Shown here piece after piece: positions 51,439 to 59,612 of a DNA stretch of 64,000 nucleotides. Below the pieces are notes generated by a model. It was not told the origin of the DNA, made no database searches, and worked only from the letters and a program-made list of their open reading frames with translations. The position numbers were made by a program, and so were the translations under genes. Source of the DNA: Ochromonas danica (taxonomy: Eukaryota > Sar > Chrysophyceae > Chromulinales > Chromulinaceae); assembly GCA_015146655.1 (NCBI GenBank), contig VKHL01000035.1, positions 130,423-194,422 of the forward strand, written 5' to 3'. How positions within the stretch are numbered: position 1 is the stretch's first letter; each line of letters begins with the position of its first letter.

Positions 51439-51998
51439 ACAAGTGAGAAAGACGACAATTGTTCAAACGAGCACTGATGTTGATAAGAAGACAATAGTGG
51501 AGATGGTGGAGGAGAAGACAGTGGTATGAAGCAAAAGGCTTCTAACCTCAACTGCAGTGATCTATGAGATACTTTATGATGATCATATATTTTTTGTAAA
51601 TACACGACGGACGTCTATGTAGACTATGAAAATAATTTCCAGCACGCTACCCTGTTTTGCAATACCTATCTATATGAAATAGCTCGATATTGTATACGTA
51701 TTGTATTTAGTGCTAATAAGGTGCAAACAACCTCTCTATCCTTAATTGCTAGGTTTTGTTGTTTAGTTGGTTATTAATGATTGTATAAAACAGCTAATGA
51801 GCTCCAAGCTGACCAAACATTAGTTAAGTTTTAGTGACTTTAGCATCTAAACAAGCCTGAATTTTGGCACTAATCGCTTCACGATTGGCTTTAATCCATC
51901 GAATACGCTGCAGATAATTCTCAGCACGACTTGTAATGCTGGTGATACTGTCTTATTGGGCGATGGCACGACCCACAAAATAGACCACATTCGACAAG
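51386..51998. repeat. Copy A of a roughly 0.6-kb segmental duplication (LRR tail + kinase 3' end)
   Basis: Near-identical to 57620-58236: the last codons of an LRR gene, its 3' flank, and the 3' end of the APH kinase gene in antisense. Only a handful of differences are visible over the block. Similarity stops abruptly after GACAAGATA. Confidence 0.9.
51830..51998 (-). pseudogene. Truncated copy of the APH kinase gene (3' end only)
   Basis: Matches the last 55 or so codons of the intact kinase gene at 58057-58236, including the C-terminal KIQACLDAKVTKT. One substitution makes a TAA in the frame and the upstream 85% of the gene is absent, so it is a duplication relic. The stretch 51999-52278 beyond it is unrelated to the kinase gene and shows no feature other than the 5' flank of LRR2. 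Confidence 0.88.
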
Positions 51999-52278
51999 AT
52001 ATGAACAGCCATTTTCCATTTTCGCTGATCCACAATGACTTCCTTTGAAAATTGCCTAATCGCCATCAAACAAGACTTAAACTAACGATCATTAACTTCA
52101 GTCATTTGTTTTAACAAGCGCTTTGAGTCTGAGTTCGTCTTGTTTTCAAAAAGAAAGAGACTTTGATAAATCTCGATGTTTTGTCTTCCGAAAGACCAAC
52201 ACTACAGGGTTGAATCTGCTCTGGGGTTGAATCTGTCATGTCATACGATGATAGAGTGATCAGCAGAATTGGAGAAGG

Positions 52279-55200
52279 ATGAGGCGACAACGACAAATCA
52301 GGTTTTCTAGACACCTTCTGGGAAGATTTCTTCTCGTCTTCTTCCTTTCTTGTTCCCTTCATTTCGTTCATTCATGGGGAAATCTCATCAGTCACCCAAA
52401 TCCTTTGCGCCACAAAAATTCACGCCTTCTTTCCTCTGACCAGCTAAAAGAGCAAGAAATCCTCCTCACTGTCACAGGAAATCAGAGCAATCCTGCTCCT
52501 CTCCCAGCAGATGAGTTGGGGGCCTTGCATGACCTCTATAATGCAACTATTGGTGAGTATTGGATCTGGACGGGAGTTCCATGGAATTTCACGGAATCGA
52601 ATCCTGACCCTTGCAGTGAGGGTTGGGAAGGAGTCACTTGCTTTATAGTGTGTGATAACAACAGCAATTGTGAAGAGCATGTCAACAGTATTATTCTATC
52701 GAACAACAACATGAGTGGAAGTTTGCCTGACTCTCTGCAACAGCTGCAACAACTGCGTTATTTGTCCATCTCAAGTAATTTTAAGCTCACGGGATCTATC
52801 CCATCTTCCTTGTCAAACCTCTCTTATTTATCTTCTTTGATCTTGGGAAGCAATGGTTTAAGTGGTTCTATTCCCAGCAGTCTCACAAACGTCAAATCCT
52901 TGGTCTTCTTGGATTTATCTGAGAATGATCTGACAGGCATCTTGCCAACGAACCTCTCCCAACTGACAGGGCTGAGCTATTTCTATATATATTCGAATCA
53001 TCTCTCTGGCTCGATGCCAGGTGATATTGGCGCCTGGTCTCAGTTATCCTATTTGTACGCTTATTCGAACTTGATTTCGGGTGAATTTCCAGAGAGTATT
53101 GCCAATTGCTCACTTCTGAACACCTTTACTGTTTACAATAACTTTATGACTGGTCATCTGCCGCCATCAGTTAGCAAGCTTAAGTCTTTGACCTTTTTAG
53201 ATGCTTCATATAACATGCTCAGTGGACCGATACCTGATGATGTGGGTACAGCATCAGCTATGCTTTGTATGAGCTTGGAAACGAACTTCTTCACGGGTAC
53301 TCTTCCGTCTTCGATTGGCCAATTGAGCGCATTAACATACTTCAGTGTATTTGACAATATACTATGGGGATCGCTTCCCTCCACAATCTACGATCTATCC
53401 AGCATCACAGAAGTTTTGCTCTCCTCAAATACTTTTTCGGGCAGTTTGAGTAGTGCGATAGGTCAATGGACTGCAATGACTTATCTGGATCTGAGCTCTA
53501 ACATATTTACAGGCAATCTTCCTGGTGCGCTTGGTCAGTTGGAGAAGTTGGAGTTCTTTAGTGTAAGCTCGAATGTGTTATCTGGGACTCTTCCAGCAGA
53601 ACTGGGGAACTGGAAGATGTTGGAGGAGCTATACTTGAGCGTGAATTTGTTCGAAGGTACAATTCCTGCTTTTATCGGGAACATGAGTGCATTGAGCTAT
53701 TTATATTGGGAAACCTGCTTACTGACAGGTGCATTACCTTCTGAAATAGCTTCCCTGGAGAATTTACTTGTGTTGAATGTCATTAGCAACTTTCTATCAG
53801 GAACAATACCTGAGTTTATGACCAATATATCCACCTTAGTTGCACTGGCTCTCGGCAATAACCACTTCTATGGTAGTCTTCCAGCGCACTTCGGAAGATT
53901 GACGAAGCTGCAATATTTAACGATCGCTTACAATGGCTTCAGTGGGAGTCTTCCTGCTTCTTTCTCCACACTAAGTAATCTCCAAGCTGCTTCTCTGGCT
54001 TGTAACTTCTTGTCAGGCTCTTTATCTTCCCTTTCCATCCCGTCAAGCCATCTTGACTATTTGAACATCTCTAATAACTACTTCACTGGAGAGACATCGC
54101 CACTGCTATCTTTACAGAATATCTCGATCCTGGACATTTCCTCGAATGGATTGACGGGATCGTTTCAAGTGCATGAGAAAATGCCTAAGCTGGTTTGGTT
54201 GTTCTTACGCGGAAATGAGTTATCAGGTTCCTTGTCAGGGACTTTCACTTCTCTTTCCACTCCTTCTTTGGTTTATTTGGACCTGTCGAACAATCGCTTC
54301 AGCGGTGCATTTCCAGCCTCCGACTTCGCACAATTGACCAAACTGAACACACTGGCAGCAGTAGAAAATTGCTTCACAGGAACGATTTCATCCGACCTTT
54401 GCAAAGCCAGTAAGTTGCAAGTGGCAGCATTGGATGGTCTATCGGCTGCTCCGAGTTGTCGCAGGGCAACGCTCTCTTCGTCTGATGGTACGCTTTCATC
54501 TTGGGTGCCTTCCTACGTCATGGGGAAACATGCAGTTCATGGCAGTTTGCCTTCGTGCTTATTCCAGGAGTTGAATGTGTTAGTTACCCTGCACTTGTCC
54601 GGGAATAGTTTGAAAGGCACGATTCCTGACTTGGCTAAGCATAGTTTGCTTTCTGATCTCTCCCTATCTCACAACGAACTATCGGGAACAGTGCCTGATT
54701 CTGTGCAGAGCAACTCGTGGATCAACCTTGATCTGAGTTTCAACAAGCTCACAGGCATATTGAAGAACAGTATGTCATCCACTGATTGGGCCAATGCTTC
54801 GATCGCTCTGGACATCAATCGTCTTTCTGGCAAGATCCCTAGTGATTACTATCATATAGGGGATGTGGATATGCTGAGAGGCAATATCTTCCAATGTCCG
54901 GACGATGGCAATGATGAAGAGAGTCTGCCTCCCAGTGATCCTTATAACAACCAATATGGCTGTGGTTCGGTGACGTTGAACACGGCTCTGATAATCTGGG
55001 GATCGGTAGTAGTATGTTTGGGAGTGGTGTGTGTTTGCATTGCAGGGTCGATGAAGATGCGCAGTAGTAGACAACGTGAGGATGTTAAGAGTAAGTATAG
55101 CAAGGACATTGCGTGTTGTGGGAAGAGGAAGCAAAATGAGGAGAAAGAAGTATCAGAGGATGTGGGAGAAGGCGAGGACTTGGAGAAGAGAGGTGAGGGA

Positions 55201-57435
55201 GCGACTTCAAAGGATGAAGAGAAAGGGAAATCATCAGCACAGTCAGCGACATGTTGGGATCGGTTCTTGGACAAGGTGGAGATGATGAGGAAGCAGATGG
55301 AGGAGTGGCAGTCTGTCTATGGTGGCGAGAACGGTGAGGTCAAGGAAGCTCTTCGCAGACAAGAAGACACGTATCGCGGAGAAGGCAATCATGTTGACGA
55401 GGCTCATGCCGATTCTCATGCTGATGCTGAAAGGGAGGCTCAGTCAATTAATAATCCCGTAGCTGTCCTTCGAAGTCAAATCGTGATGGTGGGTCAGTTG
55501 TCACGATTTGTTCGACAGTTTAGTAGTGTAGCGATGTTGTTGATCGTATTGCTGGGCGTTCCTCTCTATACCACGCTATCTTATTTCTATGGTAGCTACT
55601 ACTATCAATATGGATGGACGCCGTCAGCAGCATTTCTGTCAGGAGAATCTGCTGCGATAGCGTTGTTGATTCTGTTTCTTGGTATAGCAGCCAGTCTAGC
55701 TTTCTTTATCACATCTCGTGGTTTTTCTTCTTTCTATCACGCTGACGATCAACAGAATGGCCGCCACGTTTCTATAAAGTGGTGGTGGTATGGATGGTCT
55801 GTAGCTTGTGAGAGCAGCGAGAGTTGGCGCTATTTTCTTCGTGTGTTGGTGATCGTAGCGGGAAACACCGCAGTGGTGATGGTTGTAAATGCTGTATATG
55901 TCTATTTCTGCTTGCAAATATCTGTCTTGCAGTCATTCTTCCTGTCTGTGGCCATGACAGGCTTCAAACTAGTGTGGTCTCGCATTTTGTTCTTGGTTCT
56001 TTCTCATTGGATTGCGCGAGTAGGCGAGCGAGGAATAACGAAAGAGGTATCTCACCCTGGCCTCTCTTGTACTGACACAGTTGCTGTAACCAGTGGTGAT
56101 GGAGTGAAGAATAATCTGGCCCGAACGACGAATCGATGGAATTCTGCAACTATTACTATTTACAGCTGTTTGATGTTGTTCAATACAATCGTTGCACCTT
56201 GTTTAGCCACCTTGTTTATTAGTTCTGATTGTTTCTACTATGTCTTCGTATCTCCACCTTATGTCACCGTATCGTATTCATATCCGGTATGTATCACCAT
56301 TGTTGAGAACGCATGTATGAGTACTGCCAGTGTTATCAAAACGTCAGATTTCCAGCCGCCCTTTAGCTATGGGTATCAATGCAGTTCTGCCTTGCTCCAA
56401 GAGTATGGTTATGTGTTCGTGTATAAGTATCTGTTGTTGGGAGTACTGCATCCACTTGTGGTTCTGTTGTTGACCTTTTATCATGATCAGCAGACATCCT
56501 CTGATGAGAGTGAGAGTGAGAATGGGAATGGGAATGATGATGGCGCTGAGAAGAAGAAGAAGGAGGAAGGACCTATGGTGGAAAGGGGAGTTGTTGTTAG
56601 CCGTGAGTTTATTTCTCCTCTGCACATTCGAAGTGGAGATGTTGCGATAGATGCGAATACTACATCTCCCAAGCCGAACGCAATTAGATCTATCAGTTTG
56701 TCATCTACTACAAGTTTGTTGCTTCCTCCTCTTTGGAGGAAGAACATCTCACATGGGATAATGAGCTATTTTCTGGACGAAACGAATTTCGAGCATGTTT
56801 TCTCTGCTGCAGAGTATTCTGTTCGTCTTTCGATGATGATAGGGACTCTTCTAACATATGGCATCGTGTTACCGTATTTGGCTGTTCTGGTTTGCGTGGC
56901 AATAGTGAGCAATACCTATCTGACACAATGGGCGTTGGCGAGGTTTTACCAAATGGCGTGGAAAGCAAGCGAGAACAATCACCATGACCGTTTATCTTCG
57001 TCACTTCGCCTGCATTCCAATGACAGCAAGATGAGCGCTACTGTCCCTGAGTCGGAGTGGAATGCCGATGGCTCAAGGGAAGCCGTGAGACATGTGAAGG
57101 TGGTTTCTTTTTCGTCATCTTGCTCTTCTGTGAGGACCGACAATCAAGCCTTGGTCGTGCAGCACGTTAGCGATGAATGTGAGCAACTGCCAGCAGCCTT
57201 GTTGGTGGCAGCACGACCTCTGTCTGTGTTAATGCTGTTCTTCTTGTCTTGTTTCCTGTTTGATATCGCTGGTGATAAAGGAGGTGCTTGGATTGGATTG
57301 TATTTCGTGTTGGTAATGTGTTTGGTGCCTTTGTTGGCAGTGATTGTGCATCGATTATGGCTGGGTTGGATGGAGAGGCGCAGACTGATGCATGAGGAGG
57401 TTGTGAGAAATCAAGCATCAAGAGAAGGTACTTGA
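52279..57435 (+). CDS. LRR2: giant leucine-rich-repeat receptor-like membrane protein
   Basis: A single open frame of 1718 residues. Signal peptide at about 12-33 (LLGRFLLVFFLSCSLHFVHS). The N-cap is LHDLYNATIGEYWIWTGVPWNFTESNPDPCSEGWEGVTC. LRRs of the LSGSIPSSL type cover about residues 140-860, with occasional irregular repeats. A Cys-containing end (LRGNIFQCPDD...YGCGS) comes before TM1 at about 900-925. The linker (930-1075) is Lys/Glu-rich with a coiled-coil-like part. The polytopic C-terminal domain (about 1085-1690) has eight to nine helices and the loop SSDCFYYVFVSPPYVTVSYSYPVC...FSYGYQCSS shared with LRR1. No kinase or TIR domain is seen. It looks like a surface sensor or adhesin. 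Base use is visibly less AT-rich than in LRR1. Confidence 0.9.
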   Translation: MRRQRQIRFSRHLLGRFLLVFFLSCSLHFVHSWGNLISHPNPLRHKNSRLLSSDQLKEQEILLTVTGNQSNPAPLPADELGALHDLYNATIGEYWIWTGVPWNFTESNPDPCSEGWEGVTCFIVCDNNSNCEEHVNSIILSNNNMSGSLPDSLQQLQQLRYLSISSNFKLTGSIPSSLSNLSYLSSLILGSNGLSGSIPSSLTNVKSLVFLDLSENDLTGILPTNLSQLTGLSYFYIYSNHLSGSMPGDIGAWSQLSYLYAYSNLISGEFPESIANCSLLNTFTVYNNFMTGHLPPSVSKLKSLTFLDASYNMLSGPIPDDVGTASAMLCMSLETNFFTGTLPSSIGQLSALTYFSVFDNILWGSLPSTIYDLSSITEVLLSSNTFSGSLSSAIGQWTAMTYLDLSSNIFTGNLPGALGQLEKLEFFSVSSNVLSGTLPAELGNWKMLEELYLSVNLFEGTIPAFIGNMSALSYLYWETCLLTGALPSEIASLENLLVLNVISNFLSGTIPEFMTNISTLVALALGNNHFYGSLPAHFGRLTKLQYLTIAYNGFSGSLPASFSTLSNLQAASLACNFLSGSLSSLSIPSSHLDYLNISNNYFTGETSPLLSLQNISILDISSNGLTGSFQVHEKMPKLVWLFLRGNELSGSLSGTFTSLSTPSLVYLDLSNNRFSGAFPASDFAQLTKLNTLAAVENCFTGTISSDLCKASKLQVAALDGLSAAPSCRRATLSSSDGTLSSWVPSYVMGKHAVHGSLPSCLFQELNVLVTLHLSGNSLKGTIPDLAKHSLLSDLSLSHNELSGTVPDSVQSNSWINLDLSFNKLTGILKNSMSSTDWANASIALDINRLSGKIPSDYYHIGDVDMLRGNIFQCPDDGNDEESLPPSDPYNNQYGCGSVTLNTALIIWGSVVVCLGVVCVCIAGSMKMRSSRQREDVKSKYSKDIACCGKRKQNEEKEVSEDVGEGEDLEKRGEGATSKDEEKGKSSAQSATCWDRFLDKVEMMRKQMEEWQSVYGGENGEVKEALRRQEDTYRGEGNHVDEAHADSHADAEREAQSINNPVAVLRSQIVMVGQLSRFVRQFSSVAMLLIVLLGVPLYTTLSYFYGSYYYQYGWTPSAAFLSGESAAIALLILFLGIAASLAFFITSRGFSSFYHADDQQNGRHVSIKWWWYGWSVACESSESWRYFLRVLVIVAGNTAVVMVVNAVYVYFCLQISVLQSFFLSVAMTGFKLVWSRILFLVLSHWIARVGERGITKEVSHPGLSCTDTVAVTSGDGVKNNLARTTNRWNSATITIYSCLMLFNTIVAPCLATLFISSDCFYYVFVSPPYVTVSYSYPVCITIVENACMSTASVIKTSDFQPPFSYGYQCSSALLQEYGYVFVYKYLLLGVLHPLVVLLLTFYHDQQTSSDESESENGNGNDDGAEKKKKEEGPMVERGVVVSREFISPLHIRSGDVAIDANTTSPKPNAIRSISLSSTTSLLLPPLWRKNISHGIMSYFLDETNFEHVFSAAEYSVRLSMMIGTLLTYGIVLPYLAVLVCVAIVSNTYLTQWALARFYQMAWKASENNHHDRLSSSLRLHSNDSKMSATVPESEWNADGSREAVRHVKVVSFSSSCSSVRTDNQALVVQHVSDECEQLPAALLVAARPLSVLMLFFLSCFLFDIAGDKGGAWIGLYFVLVMCLVPLLAVIVHRLWLGWMERRRLMHEEVVRNQASREGT

Positions 57436-57619
57436 GAAGCATCAAGCATGCTTCCCCTCCAAGGACGTCAGTCTTCTACCTTAACGGACCATTAAGGAAT
57501 ATTGATTTATAACTTTACCGCTCAACCTGTATCGCAGGCCGAATCTATAATTGGGCATGGGGTAGTCATTCTCCTCGGGAGCAAGCAATGGTATCTGCTC
57601 GGAGTTCGGATTTATATGA
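57436..57619. other. Spacer after LRR2
   Basis: 184 bp between the LRR2 stop and the orphan LRR tail. It has no similarity to the corresponding LRR1 3' coding region apart from its last bases, where a GGAGTTCGGATTTATATGAAG segment begins to resemble LRR1. It probably spans a deletion or recombination junction. Confidence 0.5.
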
Positions 57620-57762
57620 AGTATGTGTGGAATTTGCTGAGTAGTGGATGGTCTAAACGACAAGCAAATGAACAAGTGAGAAAGACGACAATGGTTCAAA
57701 CGAGCACTGATGTTGATAAGAAGACAATAGTGGAGATGGTGGAGGAGAAGACAGTGGTATGA
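57597..57762 (+). pseudogene. Orphan C-terminal tail of an LRR1-type gene
   Basis: Reads IYMKYVWNLLSSGWSKRQANEQVRKTT... to a TGA at 57760-57762. It matches the LRR1 C-terminus (MYMRHVWKLLSSGWSKRQA) and continues 27 residues beyond the LRR1 stop. The rest of the gene is absent here, and LRR2, just upstream, ends with an unrelated tail. It is the relic of another LRR gene removed by recombination. Confidence 0.8.
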
Positions 57763-58236
57763 AGCAAAAGGCTTCTAACCTCAACTGCAGTGATCTATGA
57801 GATACTTTATGATGATCATATATTTTTTGTAAATACACGACGGACGTCTATGTAGACTATGAAAATAATTTCCAGCACGCTACCCTGTTTTGCAATACCT
57901 ATCTATATGAAATAGCTCGATATTGTATACGTATTGTATTTAGTGCTAATAAGGTGCAAACAACCTCTCTATCCTTAATTGCTAGGTTTTGTTGTTTAGT
58001 TGGTTATTAATGATTGTATAAAACAGCTAATGAGCTCCAAGCTGACCAAACATTAGTTAAGTTTTAGTGACTTTAGCATCTAAACAAGCCTGAATTTTGG
58101 CACTAATCGCTTCACGATTGGCTTTAATCCATCGAATACGCTGCAGATAAATCTCAGCACGACTTGTAATGCTGGTGATACTGTCTTCTTGGGCGATGGC
58201 ACGGCCCACAAAATAGACCACATTCGACAAGATACG
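57620..58236. repeat. Copy B of the 0.6-kb segmental duplication
   Basis: Partner of 51386-51998. Here it joins an orphan LRR tail to the intact kinase gene, so this arrangement is closer to the source. Confidence 0.9.
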
Positions 58237-59091
58237 AAGATTAATCAAATCTGGAATTACAGAGACTTCCAATATATTCAATTCGGCATGTTCCATGTAT
58301 CCATCGATAAAATCATTGAAATAGCCTAAGGCACCTTTCTCTCCGGCATATTTACTGAGGCAAATGGCCAACTCCATCGCCCTCCAATCTAATGCACAAA
58401 ATTCAAAATCTAACAATCCACTAATGGCCCCTTCCTGATCCAATACAAGAACATTATCGTAATGAAGATCACCGTGAATTAATTGCTGTGGAAGTTTGAG
58501 AGAAAGTAACTCATGTGAGAGTTTCTCAATGGCCTCCAACTCTTGAATTAGTTCATTCATTGTTGGGCGAACACCATCAAAGTCAGATGATGCAACTCTT
58601 TCCATAAACTTCTCTCTTGTAACTGCATGATGCACTTTATAGATATCATAGTATGGAGGGTTGGGCGATGTCATGTCCAAAGAGACCTTTGCCATGGCTG
58701 TGGTCAGCTCTCCGGAGGCGCGGCCGATTTCTTTTACCAGGGTCAGCTTAGGCAACTTGCCTGGTATAATCTCAAAGAGAGAAGCTTCTGCTCCGGTTGA
58801 TAATAAGACATGTGGGGCAGCACTTTCTAAACTTGGAACAGTTGTCGGAATTTTAAAAGACAGATTCATCTGGCTGAGCTGTTGTAAGATAGCATGCTCA
58901 AATCGTACACGATAAGAATCATTTCCATTGTTATATACGCGTAAAATATACTGATGACCATTGTCAGTCTCAATATAACGAACTACATTATTCACTCCTC
59001 CTGTGGTTGGAGTGAAATGATAAGTATTTGCCACCAAAAACTTGGAAGCTGCTTCTTCAAGCACCTGCGAGCTAAACTCAGTTGAAAACAT
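58057..59091 (-). CDS. APH/choline-kinase-fold phosphotransferase (homoserine kinase type II-like)
   Basis: An intronless frame of 344 residues from ATG 59091. The N-lobe has GGVNNVVRYIETDNGHQYILRVYNN, an ATP-site beta sheet with the lysine replaced by Arg in ILRVY. The catalytic loop is LIHGDLHYDNVLV (HxDxxxxN) and the metal-binding motif is LLDFEFCALDW, as in the PF01636 family of aminoglycoside, homoserine and N-acetylhexosamine kinases. The substrate is unknown; the best guess is a small amino or sugar metabolite. It lacks introns and signal sequence, and is most similar in style to bacterial proteins, so an old transfer is possible. It lies antisense inside the LRR array and its 3' end was copied to 51.8 kb. 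Confidence 0.85.
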   Translation of the reverse strand: MFSTEFSSQVLEEAASKFLVANTYHFTPTTGGVNNVVRYIETDNGHQYILRVYNNGNDSYRVRFEHAILQQLSQMNLSFKIPTTVPSLESAAPHVLLSTGAEASLFEIIPGKLPKLTLVKEIGRASGELTTAMAKVSLDMTSPNPPYYDIYKVHHAVTREKFMERVASSDFDGVRPTMNELIQELEAIEKLSHELLSLKLPQQLIHGDLHYDNVLVLDQEGAISGLLDFEFCALDWRAMELAICLSKYAGEKGALGYFNDFIDGYMEHAELNILEVSVIPDLINLRILSNVVYFVGRAIAQEDSITSITSRAEIYLQRIRWIKANREAISAKIQACLDAKVTKT

Positions 59092-59612
59092 CTAAACAAG
59101 AGAGAAAATTTGATGATGACATAAGGTAGGGGTCAAAAGGTGTTATTGGCATACGTCAGCAGCAAAGCACCCTTTGCTCACCTGAAGATTTCTCTGGAAA
59201 GAGAAAGAAAAGGACCTTCTATTCAATGAGTGAGATAGAAAAGAATGCTTTCGAAAAGCAGTGCAATGAGAGCAACAAATAAAACAAAGCCAAGTTAGAA
59301 GACTTCCCCAAGAAGTCTTTGATAATGTTCTCATTCTCATTCGTTGGCTTTTCTGTCACATTTTAACCCACCAATCCCAAAATTTCCGAAATTACGAAAC
59401 CCAATGAAACCACCCAAAACAACAAAATTCCGAAAACCAGAAATTGCGAAATTGCGAAACTACGAAGTTTATGGTTTCCCAGCACATCAAATCAAATCAA
59501 ATCAATCAACTCAAATCAAGTCCAAGTAAATAACGAAATCCTGAAAACCAGTGATAACAGAGGTGTGAATGAAATACTACTGTATCAACGGCAAGAATCG
59601 ATTGTAAAAGCG
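59092..59612. other. 5' region between the kinase gene and LRR3, with CGAAA-type repeats
   Basis: 521 bp. At about 59383-59468 the word (G/C)CGAAA(A/T) in forms such as CCGAAATTACGAAAC and GCGAAATTGCGAAAC occurs at least seven times; at 59485-59520 ATCAA pentamers follow. This stretch is open in one frame but reads as Lys/Pro/Asn low complexity and is not called a gene. Confidence 0.5.

Noticed and set aside
54775-55274. Minus-strand frames of 110-119 codons that also appear at 62094-62593
   Set aside because: They are conserved only because LRR2 and LRR3 are duplicates; they lie antisense to the TM1 and linker coding sequence.
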